Below, one piece after another: positions 18,167 through 25,773 of a stretch of DNA of 64,000 nucleotides; position 1 is the first letter of the stretch; every line of letters starts with the position of its first letter. The notes under the pieces were generated by a model. It worked only from the letters and a program-made list of their open reading frames with translations. It was not told the DNA's origin and did no database searches. The DNA is from Sinomonas sp. ASV322 (GTDB taxonomy: Bacteria; Actinomycetota; Actinomycetes; Actinomycetales; Micrococcaceae). A program made the position numbers and the translations under genes. The DNA lies in the NCBI RefSeq assembly GCF_030908245.1, contig NZ_JAVFJJ010000003.1, positions 124,001-188,000 on the forward strand. The letters run 5' to 3'.

Positions 18167-20251
18167 ATGTCTGAAACCCTCGACACCGCCATCGAACCTG
18201 ACACCATCAGCGACGAAGCCCCGGCTTCGGAGACCGCCTCGCAGGAGGGCGAAGAGCGCGGCGTGCTCTTCACCGACCTCGGCATCGACGCGCGCGTCCT
18301 GACCGCGCTCAGCGACGTCGGCTACGAGAAGCCCTCGCCGATCCAGGCTGCGACGATCCCGCTCCTGCTCGAGGGGCGCGACGTCGTCGGCCTCGCCCAG
18401 ACGGGCACCGGCAAGACGGCCGCGTTCGCGATCCCCGCGCTCTCGCGCCTCGCCGAGCTGCACGACGTCAACGGCCCGTCCCGCGCGACCCAGGCCCTCG
18501 TGCTCGCGCCGACCCGCGAGCTCGCGCTCCAGGTCGCGGAGGCGTTCACGTCGTACGCGAAGCACCTCGAGGACTTCACCGTCCTGCCCGTCTACGGCGG
18601 CTCCGCCTACGGCCCCCAGCTCGCTGGCCTCCGCCGCGGCGCCCAGGTCGTCGTCGGCACGCCGGGCCGCGTGATCGACCACCTCGAGAAGGGCTCGCTC
18701 GACCTCTCCGAGCTCCAGTACCTCGTGCTCGACGAGGCGGACGAGATGCTGCGCATGGGCTTCGCCGACGACGTCGAGCGGATCTTCCAGGAGACGCCCG
18801 ACGGCCGCCAGGTGGCGCTCTTCTCGGCGACCATGCCGTCGCAGATCCGCCGCATGTCGAAGCAGTACCTCAACGATCCCGAAGAGGTCACGGTCAAGTC
18901 CAAGACCACGACGGGCACGAACATCCGCCAGCGCTTCGTCCAGGTGGTCGGCTCGCACAAGCTCGACGCGCTCACCCGCATCCTCGAGGTCGAGGACTTC
19001 GATGGCGTCATCGCGTTCGTGCGGACGAAGATGGCCACCGAGGACCTCGCCGACAAGCTCAAGGCGCGCGGCTTCCAGGCCGCCGCGATCAACGGCGACA
19101 TCGCCCAGGCGCAGCGCGAGCGCACCGTCGAGGCGCTGCGCGAGGGCAAGATCGACATCCTCGTGGCGACGGACGTCGCGGCGCGCGGCCTCGACGTCGA
19201 GCGCATCAGCCACGTCATCAACTACGACATCCCGCACGACACCGAGAGCTACGTCCACCGCATCGGCCGCACGGGCCGCGCGGGCCGCAAGGGCGACGCG
19301 ATCCTCTTCATGACCCCGCGCGAGAAGTTCCTCCTCCGCGCGATCGAGAAGGCGACGCACCAGGCCGTCGAGCAGATGTCGCTCCCGACGGCGGAGACCG
19401 TCAACTCGCTGCGCATGAGCAAGTTCGCGGACCAGATCTCCGAGACCCTCGAGTCCGAGGACGTCTCCCTGTTCCGCGACCTCATCGCCTCGTACGAGGC
19501 CGAGCACAACGTGCCGGCGGCCGAGATCGCGGCGGCGCTCGCGGTCATGGTCCAGGGCGACGCCCCGTTCTTCGTCGAGGAGCTCCCGAGCGTTCCCGAC
19601 TTCGCGAAGCGCGGCGAGCGTGGCACCCGGGACGCGCGCGACGGCGGTCGCGCCGACCGCGGCCAGGGCGGCCGCGGCCAGCGCGGCCCCGCCGAGGGCA
19701 GCGCAACCTACCGTATCGCCGTGGGCCGGCGCCATCGCGTGCAGCCCGGCTCGATTGTGGGCGCGCTCGCGAACGAGGGCGGCTTCCACTCGAGCCAGAT
19801 CGGCGGCATCGACATCCGCTCGGACTTCTCGCTCGTCGAGCTTCCCGCGGACCTCACGGGCGATCAGTGGAAGGCCCTCTCGAAGACCCGCATCGGCGGC
19901 GAGCTCATCAAGCTCGAGCTCGATTCGGGCCGTCGGCCCGCGCGCGACGGCGACGATCGCGGCGGCGACCGCGGCTTCGGCGGCCGCGGCGGGCGTGGCG
20001 GTTTCGACCGCGGTTCGCGCGGCGGCGACTGGGGCGACCGCGGGTCGCGTGGCGGGTTCGGCGACCGCGGCGGCTTCGGCGGGCGCGATCGTGGTCCGCG
20101 CGACGGCGAATGGTCCGACCGTGGTCCGCGCGGCGGCGACTGGGGCGGCGCGCGTGAGGGCGACCGAGGAGGCCGTGGTGGCTTCGGCGGGAGCCGCAAG
20201 GGCGGCTCGGGCTCGGGCGGCGCTCGCCGCTTCGGCGGCAGCCGCGGCTGA
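18167..20251 (+). CDS. deaD: DEAD-box ATP-dependent RNA helicase (DeaD/CsdA type)
   Basis: This 694-residue helicase remodels RNA, typically in ribosome assembly, RNA decay or cold adaptation. In order it shows the Q motif region (YEKPSPIQAATIPLLL), Walker A AQTGTGKT near residue 78, LVLDEADEML near 187, FSATMPSQIRR near 222, and HRIGRTGRAGRKGD near 364. A DbpA-type RNA-binding domain follows at about 515-590 (YRIAVGRRHRVQPGSIVGAL). The last hundred residues are an RGG/Gly-Arg-Asp-rich tail suited to non-specific RNA contact. The ATG at 18167 is preferred to an upstream TTG. It is monocistronic, with a hairpin after the stop. Confidence 0.93.
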   Translation: MSETLDTAIEPDTISDEAPASETASQEGEERGVLFTDLGIDARVLTALSDVGYEKPSPIQAATIPLLLEGRDVVGLAQTGTGKTAAFAIPALSRLAELHDVNGPSRATQALVLAPTRELALQVAEAFTSYAKHLEDFTVLPVYGGSAYGPQLAGLRRGAQVVVGTPGRVIDHLEKGSLDLSELQYLVLDEADEMLRMGFADDVERIFQETPDGRQVALFSATMPSQIRRMSKQYLNDPEEVTVKSKTTTGTNIRQRFVQVVGSHKLDALTRILEVEDFDGVIAFVRTKMATEDLADKLKARGFQAAAINGDIAQAQRERTVEALREGKIDILVATDVAARGLDVERISHVINYDIPHDTESYVHRIGRTGRAGRKGDAILFMTPREKFLLRAIEKATHQAVEQMSLPTAETVNSLRMSKFADQISETLESEDVSLFRDLIASYEAEHNVPAAEIAAALAVMVQGDAPFFVEELPSVPDFAKRGERGTRDARDGGRADRGQGGRGQRGPAEGSATYRIAVGRRHRVQPGSIVGALANEGGFHSSQIGGIDIRSDFSLVELPADLTGDQWKALSKTRIGGELIKLELDSGRRPARDGDDRGGDRGFGGRGGRGGFDRGSRGGDWGDRGSRGGFGDRGGFGGRDRGPRDGEWSDRGPRGGDWGGAREGDRGGRGGFGGSRKGGSGSGGARRFGGSRG

Positions 20252-20269
20252 TATCGCGTGATCTGCAGT

Positions 20270-20304
20270 GCGGGCCGGCCACTCTTCGCGAGTGGCCGGC
20301 CCGC
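20270..20304 (+). terminator. strong hairpin terminator after deaD
   Basis: GCGGGCCGGCCACTC and its exact complement form a 15-bp perfect stem around a TTCGC loop, 18 bp after the deaD stop. There is no U-tract. Confidence 0.75.
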
Positions 20305-20354
20305 CGTGCCTCTTGGCTGCCTCTCCTCAGCGGTTCGCCGCGCAGCGCGCCGAT

Positions 20355-20402
20355 AGTTCCGCCGGATGGTGGGAGTTCCGCCGGATGGTGGGAGTTCCGC
20401 CG
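20355..20402. repeat. 19-bp direct repeat, two and a half copies
   Basis: AGTTCCGCCGGATGGTGGG occurs twice in tandem and then its first ten bases once more. It lies in the non-coding gap between deaD and tRNA-Thr. No function is evident. Confidence 0.85.
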
Positions 20403-20488
20403 CAAACAACCCCCGTCAGGGCGGGAAACCGGCTGAACGGTGGGCCATCGGCGGCGTTCTGCCGGACCACACCCTGGGGCGGCGCGAT

Positions 20489-20518
20489 TTGTTCAGAGGC
20501 TGGTGGCTCCGGTAAAGT
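20489..20518 (+). promoter_or_regulatory. promoter of the tRNA-Thr/tRNA-Met pair
   Basis: TTGTTC (20489-20494) and TAAAGT (20513-20518) are separated by 18 bp. The expected start is about 20525, just before the tRNA-Thr 5' end at 20530. Confidence 0.6.
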
Positions 20519-20529
20519 ATCTGTCTGTT

Positions 20530-20601
20530 GCCCCCCTAGCTCAGTGGTAGAGCGCCATCTTGGTAAGATGGAGGTCACGGGATCGATTCCCGTGGGGGGC
20601 T
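20530..20601 (+). tRNA. tRNA-Thr (GGT)
   Basis: A full cloverleaf can be drawn: acceptor GCCCCCC/GGGGGGC, D-arm TAGCTCAGTGGTAGAGC, anticodon stem CCATC/GATGG with loop TTGGTAA (anticodon GGT), and T-arm ACGGG-ATCGATT-CCCGT. CCA is not encoded. Confidence 0.96.
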
Positions 20602-20657
20602 CTCTGAAAAGGGTTAGCGTTCACGGCTGTGGCCGGAACGTGTGGCCCTTTTCGTAT

Positions 20658-20731
20658 GGCGGTGTAGCTCAGTTGGTTAGAGCGCACGACTCATAATCGT
20701 GAGGTCGGGAGATCGAGCCTCCCCACCGCTA
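20658..20731 (+). tRNA. tRNA-Met (CAT), elongator type
   Basis: The cloverleaf has acceptor GGCGGTG/CACCGCT (first pair G-U), anticodon stem CACGA/TCGTG with loop CTCATAA (anticodon CAT), and discriminator A. The paired first acceptor position argues against initiator tRNA. It follows tRNA-Thr by 56 bp and precedes a terminator. Confidence 0.92.
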
Positions 20732-20737
20732 CGACTC

Positions 20738-20761
20738 AAAGCCCCGGTTCGCCGGGGCTTT
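20738..20761 (+). terminator. Rho-independent terminator after the tRNA pair
   Basis: AAAGCCCCGG and CCGGGGCTTT form a 10-bp stem closed by a TTCG tetraloop, followed by a short T run. It is a classic tRNA operon terminator. Confidence 0.9.
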
Positions 20762-20815
20762 CGTCGTCTCGAGCCATCCGCCTGTCCGGGCGGGTGGGGC
20801 GAGCCCTTGCGAGAG

Positions 20816-21550
20816 ATGGGGGCCGAGATGCGGCGTCGGCGCGCGCAAGCCATCGGGGGAGTCGTGATCGCCCTGGTCGCAGTCATCGCTGTCGCGTGGG
20901 CGACGATTCCGACGCTCGGAGGCTCCGCCGTCGTACAAGCCGGTCCCGCCCGCCCCTCGGGGACGGCGGAGCAGGACGCGCCCGGGGAGCCCGTCTGGCC
21001 CGCGCCGCAGCACGTCGCCCGATTCGCCGCCATCGGCGACTCGATCACCTACGCGAACAGCCCCGATTTCCTCGGAGGCAGGACGAGCTCGCTCTCGTGG
21101 ATCACGTACGCCGTCGGCCCGGAGCTCCGCTTCGTCGGCGGCTGGGCGCGGGGCGGGGCCACGACGGCCGTCATGGCGGCGAACGCCACACCGGAAGACG
21201 CGGACGTCCTCGCGATCATCGCGGGGACCAACGATCTCGCCCAGCAGGTGCCGTTCTCCGCGACCGCCGCGAATCTCGAGAAGATCGTCGCGACGGTTGG
21301 GACGAAGCGCGTGGTCGTCTCCGCGATTCCGCCGCGGAACGACAATCCGCAGGGCACCGCGGCGTTCAACCAAACCCTTGAGCGCTTCGTGGTCCAGCGC
21401 GGCTGGACCTTCGTCGACGCCGTTGCCGGTGTTCGGGACGGCGAGCGCTATGCCGCGGGAATGACCGACGACGGCGTGCACCCCTCCGAGCGGGGGGCCC
21501 GGATCATCGGGCGCGCACTGGGGCTTGCGCTCCTTGATCCGGTCAGCTGA
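20816..21550 (+). CDS. SGNH/GDSL hydrolase, membrane-anchored or secreted
   Basis: The 244-residue protein has an N-terminal basic stretch and one hydrophobic segment (QAIGGVVIALVAVIAVAWA) near residues 10-29, acting as a signal peptide or anchor. The catalytic SGNH blocks follow: AAIGDSITYAN (nucleophile Ser), WARGGATT (Gly), IIAGTNDLAQ (Asn) and TDDGVHPSERGARI (Asp/His). The family hydrolyses esters of lipids, sugars or cell-wall groups; the substrate is not indicated. The start could be 20816 or the ATG at 20828, the latter with GGGGG six bases upstream. A downstream O-acyltransferase might be functionally paired, which is inference only. Confidence 0.85.
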   Translation: MGAEMRRRRAQAIGGVVIALVAVIAVAWATIPTLGGSAVVQAGPARPSGTAEQDAPGEPVWPAPQHVARFAAIGDSITYANSPDFLGGRTSSLSWITYAVGPELRFVGGWARGGATTAVMAANATPEDADVLAIIAGTNDLAQQVPFSATAANLEKIVATVGTKRVVVSAIPPRNDNPQGTAAFNQTLERFVVQRGWTFVDAVAGVRDGERYAAGMTDDGVHPSERGARIIGRALGLALLDPVS

Positions 21551-21640
21551 CCCGGCGGCGTCGGCTGGCATCCGCCCTCGCCCGCCCGTGGAAGCGTTTC
21601 CTGTGAGTGGCTCCCAGAGTCGCTGGTTAGGCTGAATCAG

Positions 21641-22690
21641 GTGACCGTTACCGAATCGTTGCCTGTTGCCCGAGTACAAGCCTCACGGCTCGGCCACGTT
21701 CCGGCGCTCGACGGGCTCCGGGCCGTGGCCATCACCCTCGTCGTGGTGTACCACGCCATCATGCCTGCGCACTTCGGCGGCGCGGGCGGCGTGGACGTCT
21801 TCTTCGTCCTGTCCGGCTTCCTCATCACGACGCTCTTGCTCGAAGAGTACGACGCGCGGAAGGCCGTGTCCTTTCGCCGCTTCTACTTCCGGAGGCTCGC
21901 CCGGCTTGGGCCGCCGCTCGTTCTCATGCTCGCCGTCGTCCTCGTCCCGATCGCGATCACCATGGGCCTCACGACGGCCCTCGGCGGCACTGCCCTCTCG
22001 CTCTTTTACGTCATGCCGATCGGCGCAGAATCCGGCGCGACGACGCTCTCGCCCTATGAGCACACGTGGTCGCTCGGGGTCGAGGAGTGGTTCTACGCCC
22101 TGTGGCCGCCTGTTCTCGTGTGGATCCTGCGGGGCCGCCGGCGCTGGGCCCTTGTCGGTGCCGCCGCGACCACGGGAATCCTGGTCCTCGCGGCGTTCGC
22201 GGCCGAGGCCCAGTCGGCCGAGGTCTCGTTCATTCTGCGGGCGTGCGGCCTCATGGCCGGATGCGTCGTCGCCGTCGCGATGCATCGGACGAACGTGAAG
22301 GTGGGCCGATGGGCCGGAATCGCCGGTCTCGCGCTGCTCGGCCTGAGCGTCCTACGATCGTCGATCGAGCCGTTCTCGACGATCGATGTCGTGAGTTCCG
22401 ATCTCGGGACGCTTCTCCTCGTCCTGGCGATCGTGCGCGGCCCCGAGGGTCCGCTGTGGCGGGCGCTCTCGCTCCGCCCCGTGGCCTACGTTGGCCGCAT
22501 CAGCTATGAGATCTATCTGTGGCACTACCCGGTCCTGTGCATCCTCGGCGTCCTGAACCACTCGGACTGGCTCGAGGTCGGCTGGATCGCGATTGCCGCC
22601 TCGTTCGTGCTTGCTGTCATCGCCCACCGCGTCACGCGGCCCGTTGCCTCGGCCCTGCGGTCTAGGATGGCGAGGTGGATTCCCGCCTGA
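21641..22690 (+). CDS. acyltransferase family 3 membrane protein (OafA/YrhL-like)
   Basis: This 349-residue polytopic protein has about ten hydrophobic helices. The catalytic-type histidine is in VVVYHAIMPAHFGGAGG near residue 36, followed by DVFFVLSGFLITTLLL and the RFYFRRLARLGP block. HTWSLGVEEWFYALWPP near 130-147 and SYEIYLWHYPVL near 288 are typical of acyltransferase family 3. Members move acetyl or other acyl groups to sugars or peptidoglycan at the membrane. There is no C-terminal SGNH domain. The GTG at 21641 directly follows CAG, with no strong ribosome site. It overlaps the next gene by 16 bp. Confidence 0.88.
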   Translation: MTVTESLPVARVQASRLGHVPALDGLRAVAITLVVVYHAIMPAHFGGAGGVDVFFVLSGFLITTLLLEEYDARKAVSFRRFYFRRLARLGPPLVLMLAVVLVPIAITMGLTTALGGTALSLFYVMPIGAESGATTLSPYEHTWSLGVEEWFYALWPPVLVWILRGRRRWALVGAAATTGILVLAAFAAEAQSAEVSFILRACGLMAGCVVAVAMHRTNVKVGRWAGIAGLALLGLSVLRSSIEPFSTIDVVSSDLGTLLLVLAIVRGPEGPLWRALSLRPVAYVGRISYEIYLWHYPVLCILGVLNHSDWLEVGWIAIAASFVLAVIAHRVTRPVASALRSRMARWIPA

Positions 22691-23619
22691 TCTATGGATG
22701 CATGGGCCTTGGCGGCCCGTGGGACGCGCCCGACTACGGGCCTGAGCACATCGATTCCGCCGCGGAGGCGGTCGAGGCCGCGCTCTCACTCGGCATCACA
22801 CGCTTTGACCATGCCGACATCTATGGCCGCGGCAAGGCCGAGGCGGTCTTCGGCGAGCTCCTGGCGCGGGACGCCGGGCTGCGCGAGCGGATTCGAATCC
22901 AGAGCAAGGTGGGCATCCGGCTCGGCGAGGCGGGGGGCTTCGGCCACTACGACCTGAGCGGGCGGGCGATTCTCGACGGCGTCCAAGGCACCCTGCGGCG
23001 GCTGCGCACCGACTATCTCGACGTCCTGCTCCTGCACCGCCCGGACCCGCTGCTCGACCCCGCGGAGGTGGGCGACGCCGTCGGACGGCTCGTCGCGGAC
23101 GGCGCGATTCGCGCAATCGGCGCGTCCAACATGTCGGCCGCCCAGATGGACGCGCTTCAGGACCACCTGCCTGTCCCGCTCGTGGCGGACCAGCTCGAGC
23201 TGAGCCTTCGGCATCACGCGTTCGCCGAGAGCGTCGTGCTCGTCAATCACGGCGACGGTGCGGGGGTCAGCTTCCCGCACGGCACGCTCGAGCATTGCGT
23301 GCGGGAGGGGATCGAGCTCCAGGCGTGGTCGCCGCTCGCGGGGGGCCGCTACACGGGGCGCCCGCCGGCCGAGGCGAGCGACGCCGACCGCGCGACGTCG
23401 GCACTCGTCGCCGAGTTCGCGGCCGCGAAGGGAGCGACGCCCGAGGCGGTCGTCCTGGGCTGGCTCATGCGGCACCCGGCGCGGATCGCGCCGGTCATCG
23501 GCTCCGCGAACCCGGTTCGCATCCGGGCGTGCGCCGGCGCCGAGGCGGTCGCGGAAGCGATGACGCGGGCCGAATGGTTCGCGCTGTTCCAGACGGCACG
23601 CGGCAAGCGCGTGCCATAG
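22675..23619 (+). CDS. aldo/keto reductase (YdhF-like)
   Basis: The 314-residue protein is an NADPH-dependent (beta/alpha)8 barrel reductase. The catalytic tetrad is visible: Asp and Tyr in FDHADIYGRGKAE, Lys in QSKVGIR and His in LLLHRPDPL. The C-terminal cofactor block is PVIGSANPVRI. The start is a GTG at 22675 inside the end of the acyltransferase gene, which suggests translational coupling. The carbonyl substrate is unknown. It converges on the NmrA-like gene with 21 bp between the stops. Confidence 0.88.
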   Translation: MDSRLIYGCMGLGGPWDAPDYGPEHIDSAAEAVEAALSLGITRFDHADIYGRGKAEAVFGELLARDAGLRERIRIQSKVGIRLGEAGGFGHYDLSGRAILDGVQGTLRRLRTDYLDVLLLHRPDPLLDPAEVGDAVGRLVADGAIRAIGASNMSAAQMDALQDHLPVPLVADQLELSLRHHAFAESVVLVNHGDGAGVSFPHGTLEHCVREGIELQAWSPLAGGRYTGRPPAEASDADRATSALVAEFAAAKGATPEAVVLGWLMRHPARIAPVIGSANPVRIRACAGAEAVAEAMTRAEWFALFQTARGKRVP

Positions 23620-23640
23620 GCGGGCGACGACGGTCCGCCC

Positions 23641-24546
23641 TCAGGCGCGGAGCGGGTGCCCGAGGCCGGTGATGAACCTGGCGATCGCGTCCTCGGCGGT
23701 GGGAACGCCGAAAACCTGGGCTTGGCGCGTCGTGTCCGCCACGTAGCGCCCGGTCTCGAACCAGGCGAGCATCGAGCCCATGTCCCTCGCCATCGGCACG
23801 ACGGGGCCGAGCACGCGGCCCGCCGTGCGCATGAGCCCGGACGGCCCGGAGCGAACCGTGATCGGCCGGCCGAGGAGCTTGCTGGAGATATCGGCGACGT
23901 CCCGCATGCTCACAGCGCGATCCCACCCGATGTCGATGCGCTCGCCGGCGGCGATGTCGGCGTCGACTGCCGCAGCGAGGTACGCGGCGACGTCCGCCGT
24001 GAGGACGTACGTGAGCCGGGTTCCGGGAGAACCGAACGACGAGAGCCGGCCCTTGGCGAACGGGTCTCCGCCGAACCTCAGGATGCCATCGAGGAAGGCG
24101 CCGGGACGAAGGGCCACGAACGGCACCTGCTGCTGCTCGAGCCGGTCTTCCATGAGCTTCTTGTGCCAGAAGTGCGGCAGGTCCGGCGTCTGGTCGCACG
24201 TGAGGATGCTCGTGAGGACGAAACGGTGCACCCCTGCCCGCGCGGCAGCGTCGGCGAGATTGCGGTTCCCGGTCACGTCGATCTCAGCGGTGTCGCCCTT
24301 GCTGTGGCGCGTGTAGCCGGCCGCCGTCGTGACGACCGCGTCGACGCCCTCCATCGCCCGCATGAGCGAGTCGAAGTCCATCATGTCCCCGGGGGCGATC
24401 TCCACGCCCGCCGTCTCGAGCCGTGAGGCGTCCGACGCCGGCCTCACAAGTGCTCTCACGCTCTTGCCGCGATCCTGCAGGGCACGGACGACCTGGCCGC
24501 CCACAAACCCCGTGCCGCCTACCACCAGAACCGGTGAACTGTTCAT
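23641..24546 (-). CDS. NAD(P)-binding NmrA/SDR-a family protein
   Basis: From the ATG at 24546 (AGGAAG upstream) the product is 301 residues. It starts with the nucleotide-binding strand PVLVVGGTGFVGGQVVRAL, an extended/atypical short-chain dehydrogenase signature, and continues with VDAVVTTAAGYTRHSKGD and FVLTSILTC. No YxxxK catalytic pair is evident, so it may be an NmrA-like redox sensor rather than an enzyme. It is divergent from the PadR-type regulator with 212 bp between, so control by that regulator is possible. Confidence 0.78.
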   Translation of the reverse strand: MNSSPVLVVGGTGFVGGQVVRALQDRGKSVRALVRPASDASRLETAGVEIAPGDMMDFDSLMRAMEGVDAVVTTAAGYTRHSKGDTAEIDVTGNRNLADAAARAGVHRFVLTSILTCDQTPDLPHFWHKKLMEDRLEQQQVPFVALRPGAFLDGILRFGGDPFAKGRLSSFGSPGTRLTYVLTADVAAYLAAAVDADIAAGERIDIGWDRAVSMRDVADISSKLLGRPITVRSGPSGLMRTAGRVLGPVVPMARDMGSMLAWFETGRYVADTTRQAQVFGVPTAEDAIARFITGLGHPLRA

Positions 24547-24748
24547 GGTCGGCTTCCTGTCGTTTTGCCCGCCCGTTGGCACGCTACGCGCGCGGCCGCG
24601 AGCCCACAAGGCCCGACGGAGCCAGTTCAGGAGCTGCGTCGCTGATCCTCCGAGGGCTTCTTGCCGCACCCCCACATGATCCGACTGGTCTTGGCGACCC
24701 TACCAACCATGCTCGGGAGAGGAACGGCCTTCCCCTCGCCTGTTCCTA

Positions 24749-24765
24749 CATATATAGTATGAGCA
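24749..24765 (+). promoter_or_regulatory. candidate PadR operator and -10 element
   Basis: CATA-TATAG-TATG at 24749-24761 is a short inverted repeat that covers TATAGT (24753-24758), a good -10. The expected transcript start falls at the ATG at 24765, six bases on, so the gene may be leaderless. No convincing -35 is seen. Overlap of a palindrome with the -10 suits autoregulation. Confidence 0.4.
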
Positions 24766-25031
24766 TGGGCACCTACTTGCGGCTCACGCCGGCGCTCCGG
24801 GCGGTCTTGACGTGCTTTTTGGAGTCGGACGACGCGCTGTGGGGGCTGCTGATCTCCGCCAGGTCTGGGAAACCGACGGGGACCATTTACCCCCTTCTCG
24901 AACGGTTGGAGAGAGCCGGGTTTATTGCTTCATTCTGGGAGGGCGACGCTGGGCATCGCGGGCCCCGGCGTCGCCTCTACTCCCTGCTTCCCGAGGGTCG
25001 CCTGTGGGCGGAAGAACGCCTGGGACGGTAA
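24759..25031 (+). CDS. PadR-family transcriptional regulator (small)
   Basis: The 90-residue product (88 if the ATG at 24765 is used) is a winged-helix domain of the PadR type. ALRAVLTCFLESDDALWGLLIS and TGTIYPLLERLERAGFIASFWE are characteristic, followed by the beta-wing RGPRRRLYSLLPEGRLWAEE. The C-terminal dimerisation helices of long PadR proteins are missing, as in the small PadR-s2 subgroup. It is followed after 25 bp by a membrane protein gene, the common arrangement in which PadR controls its neighbour. Base composition is lower in GC than the surroundings. Confidence 0.85.
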   Translation: MSMGTYLRLTPALRAVLTCFLESDDALWGLLISARSGKPTGTIYPLLERLERAGFIASFWEGDAGHRGPRRRLYSLLPEGRLWAEERLGR

Positions 25032-25056
25032 CTGCCAAGAAAGTTGAGGGGACAAC

Positions 25057-25638
25057 ATGGGCAACTCGGAACGCAAAATCCGACGAGCAGTCAAGAGGAC
25101 GCCGATCGAAGAGCGCTCGCGCTATGCCGAAGAGTGGCGACGCGATGTGGCTGAGGCCAAATCCGTGGGCCCGCATGCGGAGGCCGAAGTCAGCCGCGGG
25201 GCGATGCGTATGGCTACACACCTCAGGCAGCGCTGGTTGGGTCGGCTGCTGCTCGGTGGCTTAGGGCCGGTTTGGGCGGTTATCGGCTGGGCTGCGCTGG
25301 CTCTGTGTGCGCTTGCCGCATTCCTGTTCGGCGGCCCGGTGATAATCCTTGGCCTCATCGTCTTCGTCATCGCCGTGCTCGTCCTTTCCCGGGCGGGAGT
25401 CCATACATTCTGGAGCTATTTCGCGATGGTTGCCCCGGTCATCGTCGGGACGGCGGCCGCAGCCTTCGCCTGGTGGGTCTTGGGTCTGGCGATCGATGCG
25501 GCCGATGCGAACACGCCAGCACCTGAGATCACCCATTGGGGCGGAGCGGCCCTGAGCTTGATGGGGCTCTGTGCCATCGTCTTCATCACGTCTGTCATCT
25601 TCGCGGCCGTGAGACAACACAGAATTGGTCCGTTGTAG
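25057..25638 (+). CDS. membrane protein of unknown function, partner of PadR
   Basis: This 193-residue protein has a charged N-terminal cytoplasmic region of about 65 residues (RRAVKRTPIEERSRYAEEW). About four hydrophobic helices follow in two pairs, near 67-110 and 123-190, ending with a short basic tail. GAGGGG lies 7 bases before the ATG. I do not recognise the family. Its position behind a small PadR gene suggests a membrane-stress or drug-responsive unit, but this is inference from context. Confidence 0.7.
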   Translation: MGNSERKIRRAVKRTPIEERSRYAEEWRRDVAEAKSVGPHAEAEVSRGAMRMATHLRQRWLGRLLLGGLGPVWAVIGWAALALCALAAFLFGGPVIILGLIVFVIAVLVLSRAGVHTFWSYFAMVAPVIVGTAAAAFAWWVLGLAIDAADANTPAPEITHWGGAALSLMGLCAIVFITSVIFAAVRQHRIGPL

Positions 25639-25739
25639 AGAAGCAAGAAGGGCCATCCCGCGGATAGGCTCCGCGGCTGGGGCGATGCGCGAATGTCCGG
25701 GATATGGCTTCGTGACCAAGTGGATTCTTGCACAATTGT

Positions 25740-25773
25740 CACATTTGCCCCTGTCGCAGGGGAATTAAATGTG
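25740..25773 (-). terminator. two-part inverted repeat ending the ROK gene
   Basis: CACATTT and AAATGTG form an outer 7-bp stem around an inner CCCCTG-TCG-CAGGGG hairpin, with AATT unpaired on one side. It spans the stop of the minus-strand ROK gene and lies between convergent genes. Confidence 0.5.

Noticed and set aside
18020-19789. 589-residue minus-strand open frame opposite the RNA helicase
   Set aside because: Composition is dominated by Arg, Ala, Leu, Glu and Asp repeats typical of a reverse-complement shadow, and it runs through the helicase motifs.
20658-20731. tRNA-associated integration site
   Set aside because: No integrase, no repeated 3' tRNA end and no foreign gene block follow the tRNA-Met; a normal terminator and housekeeping-type genes do.
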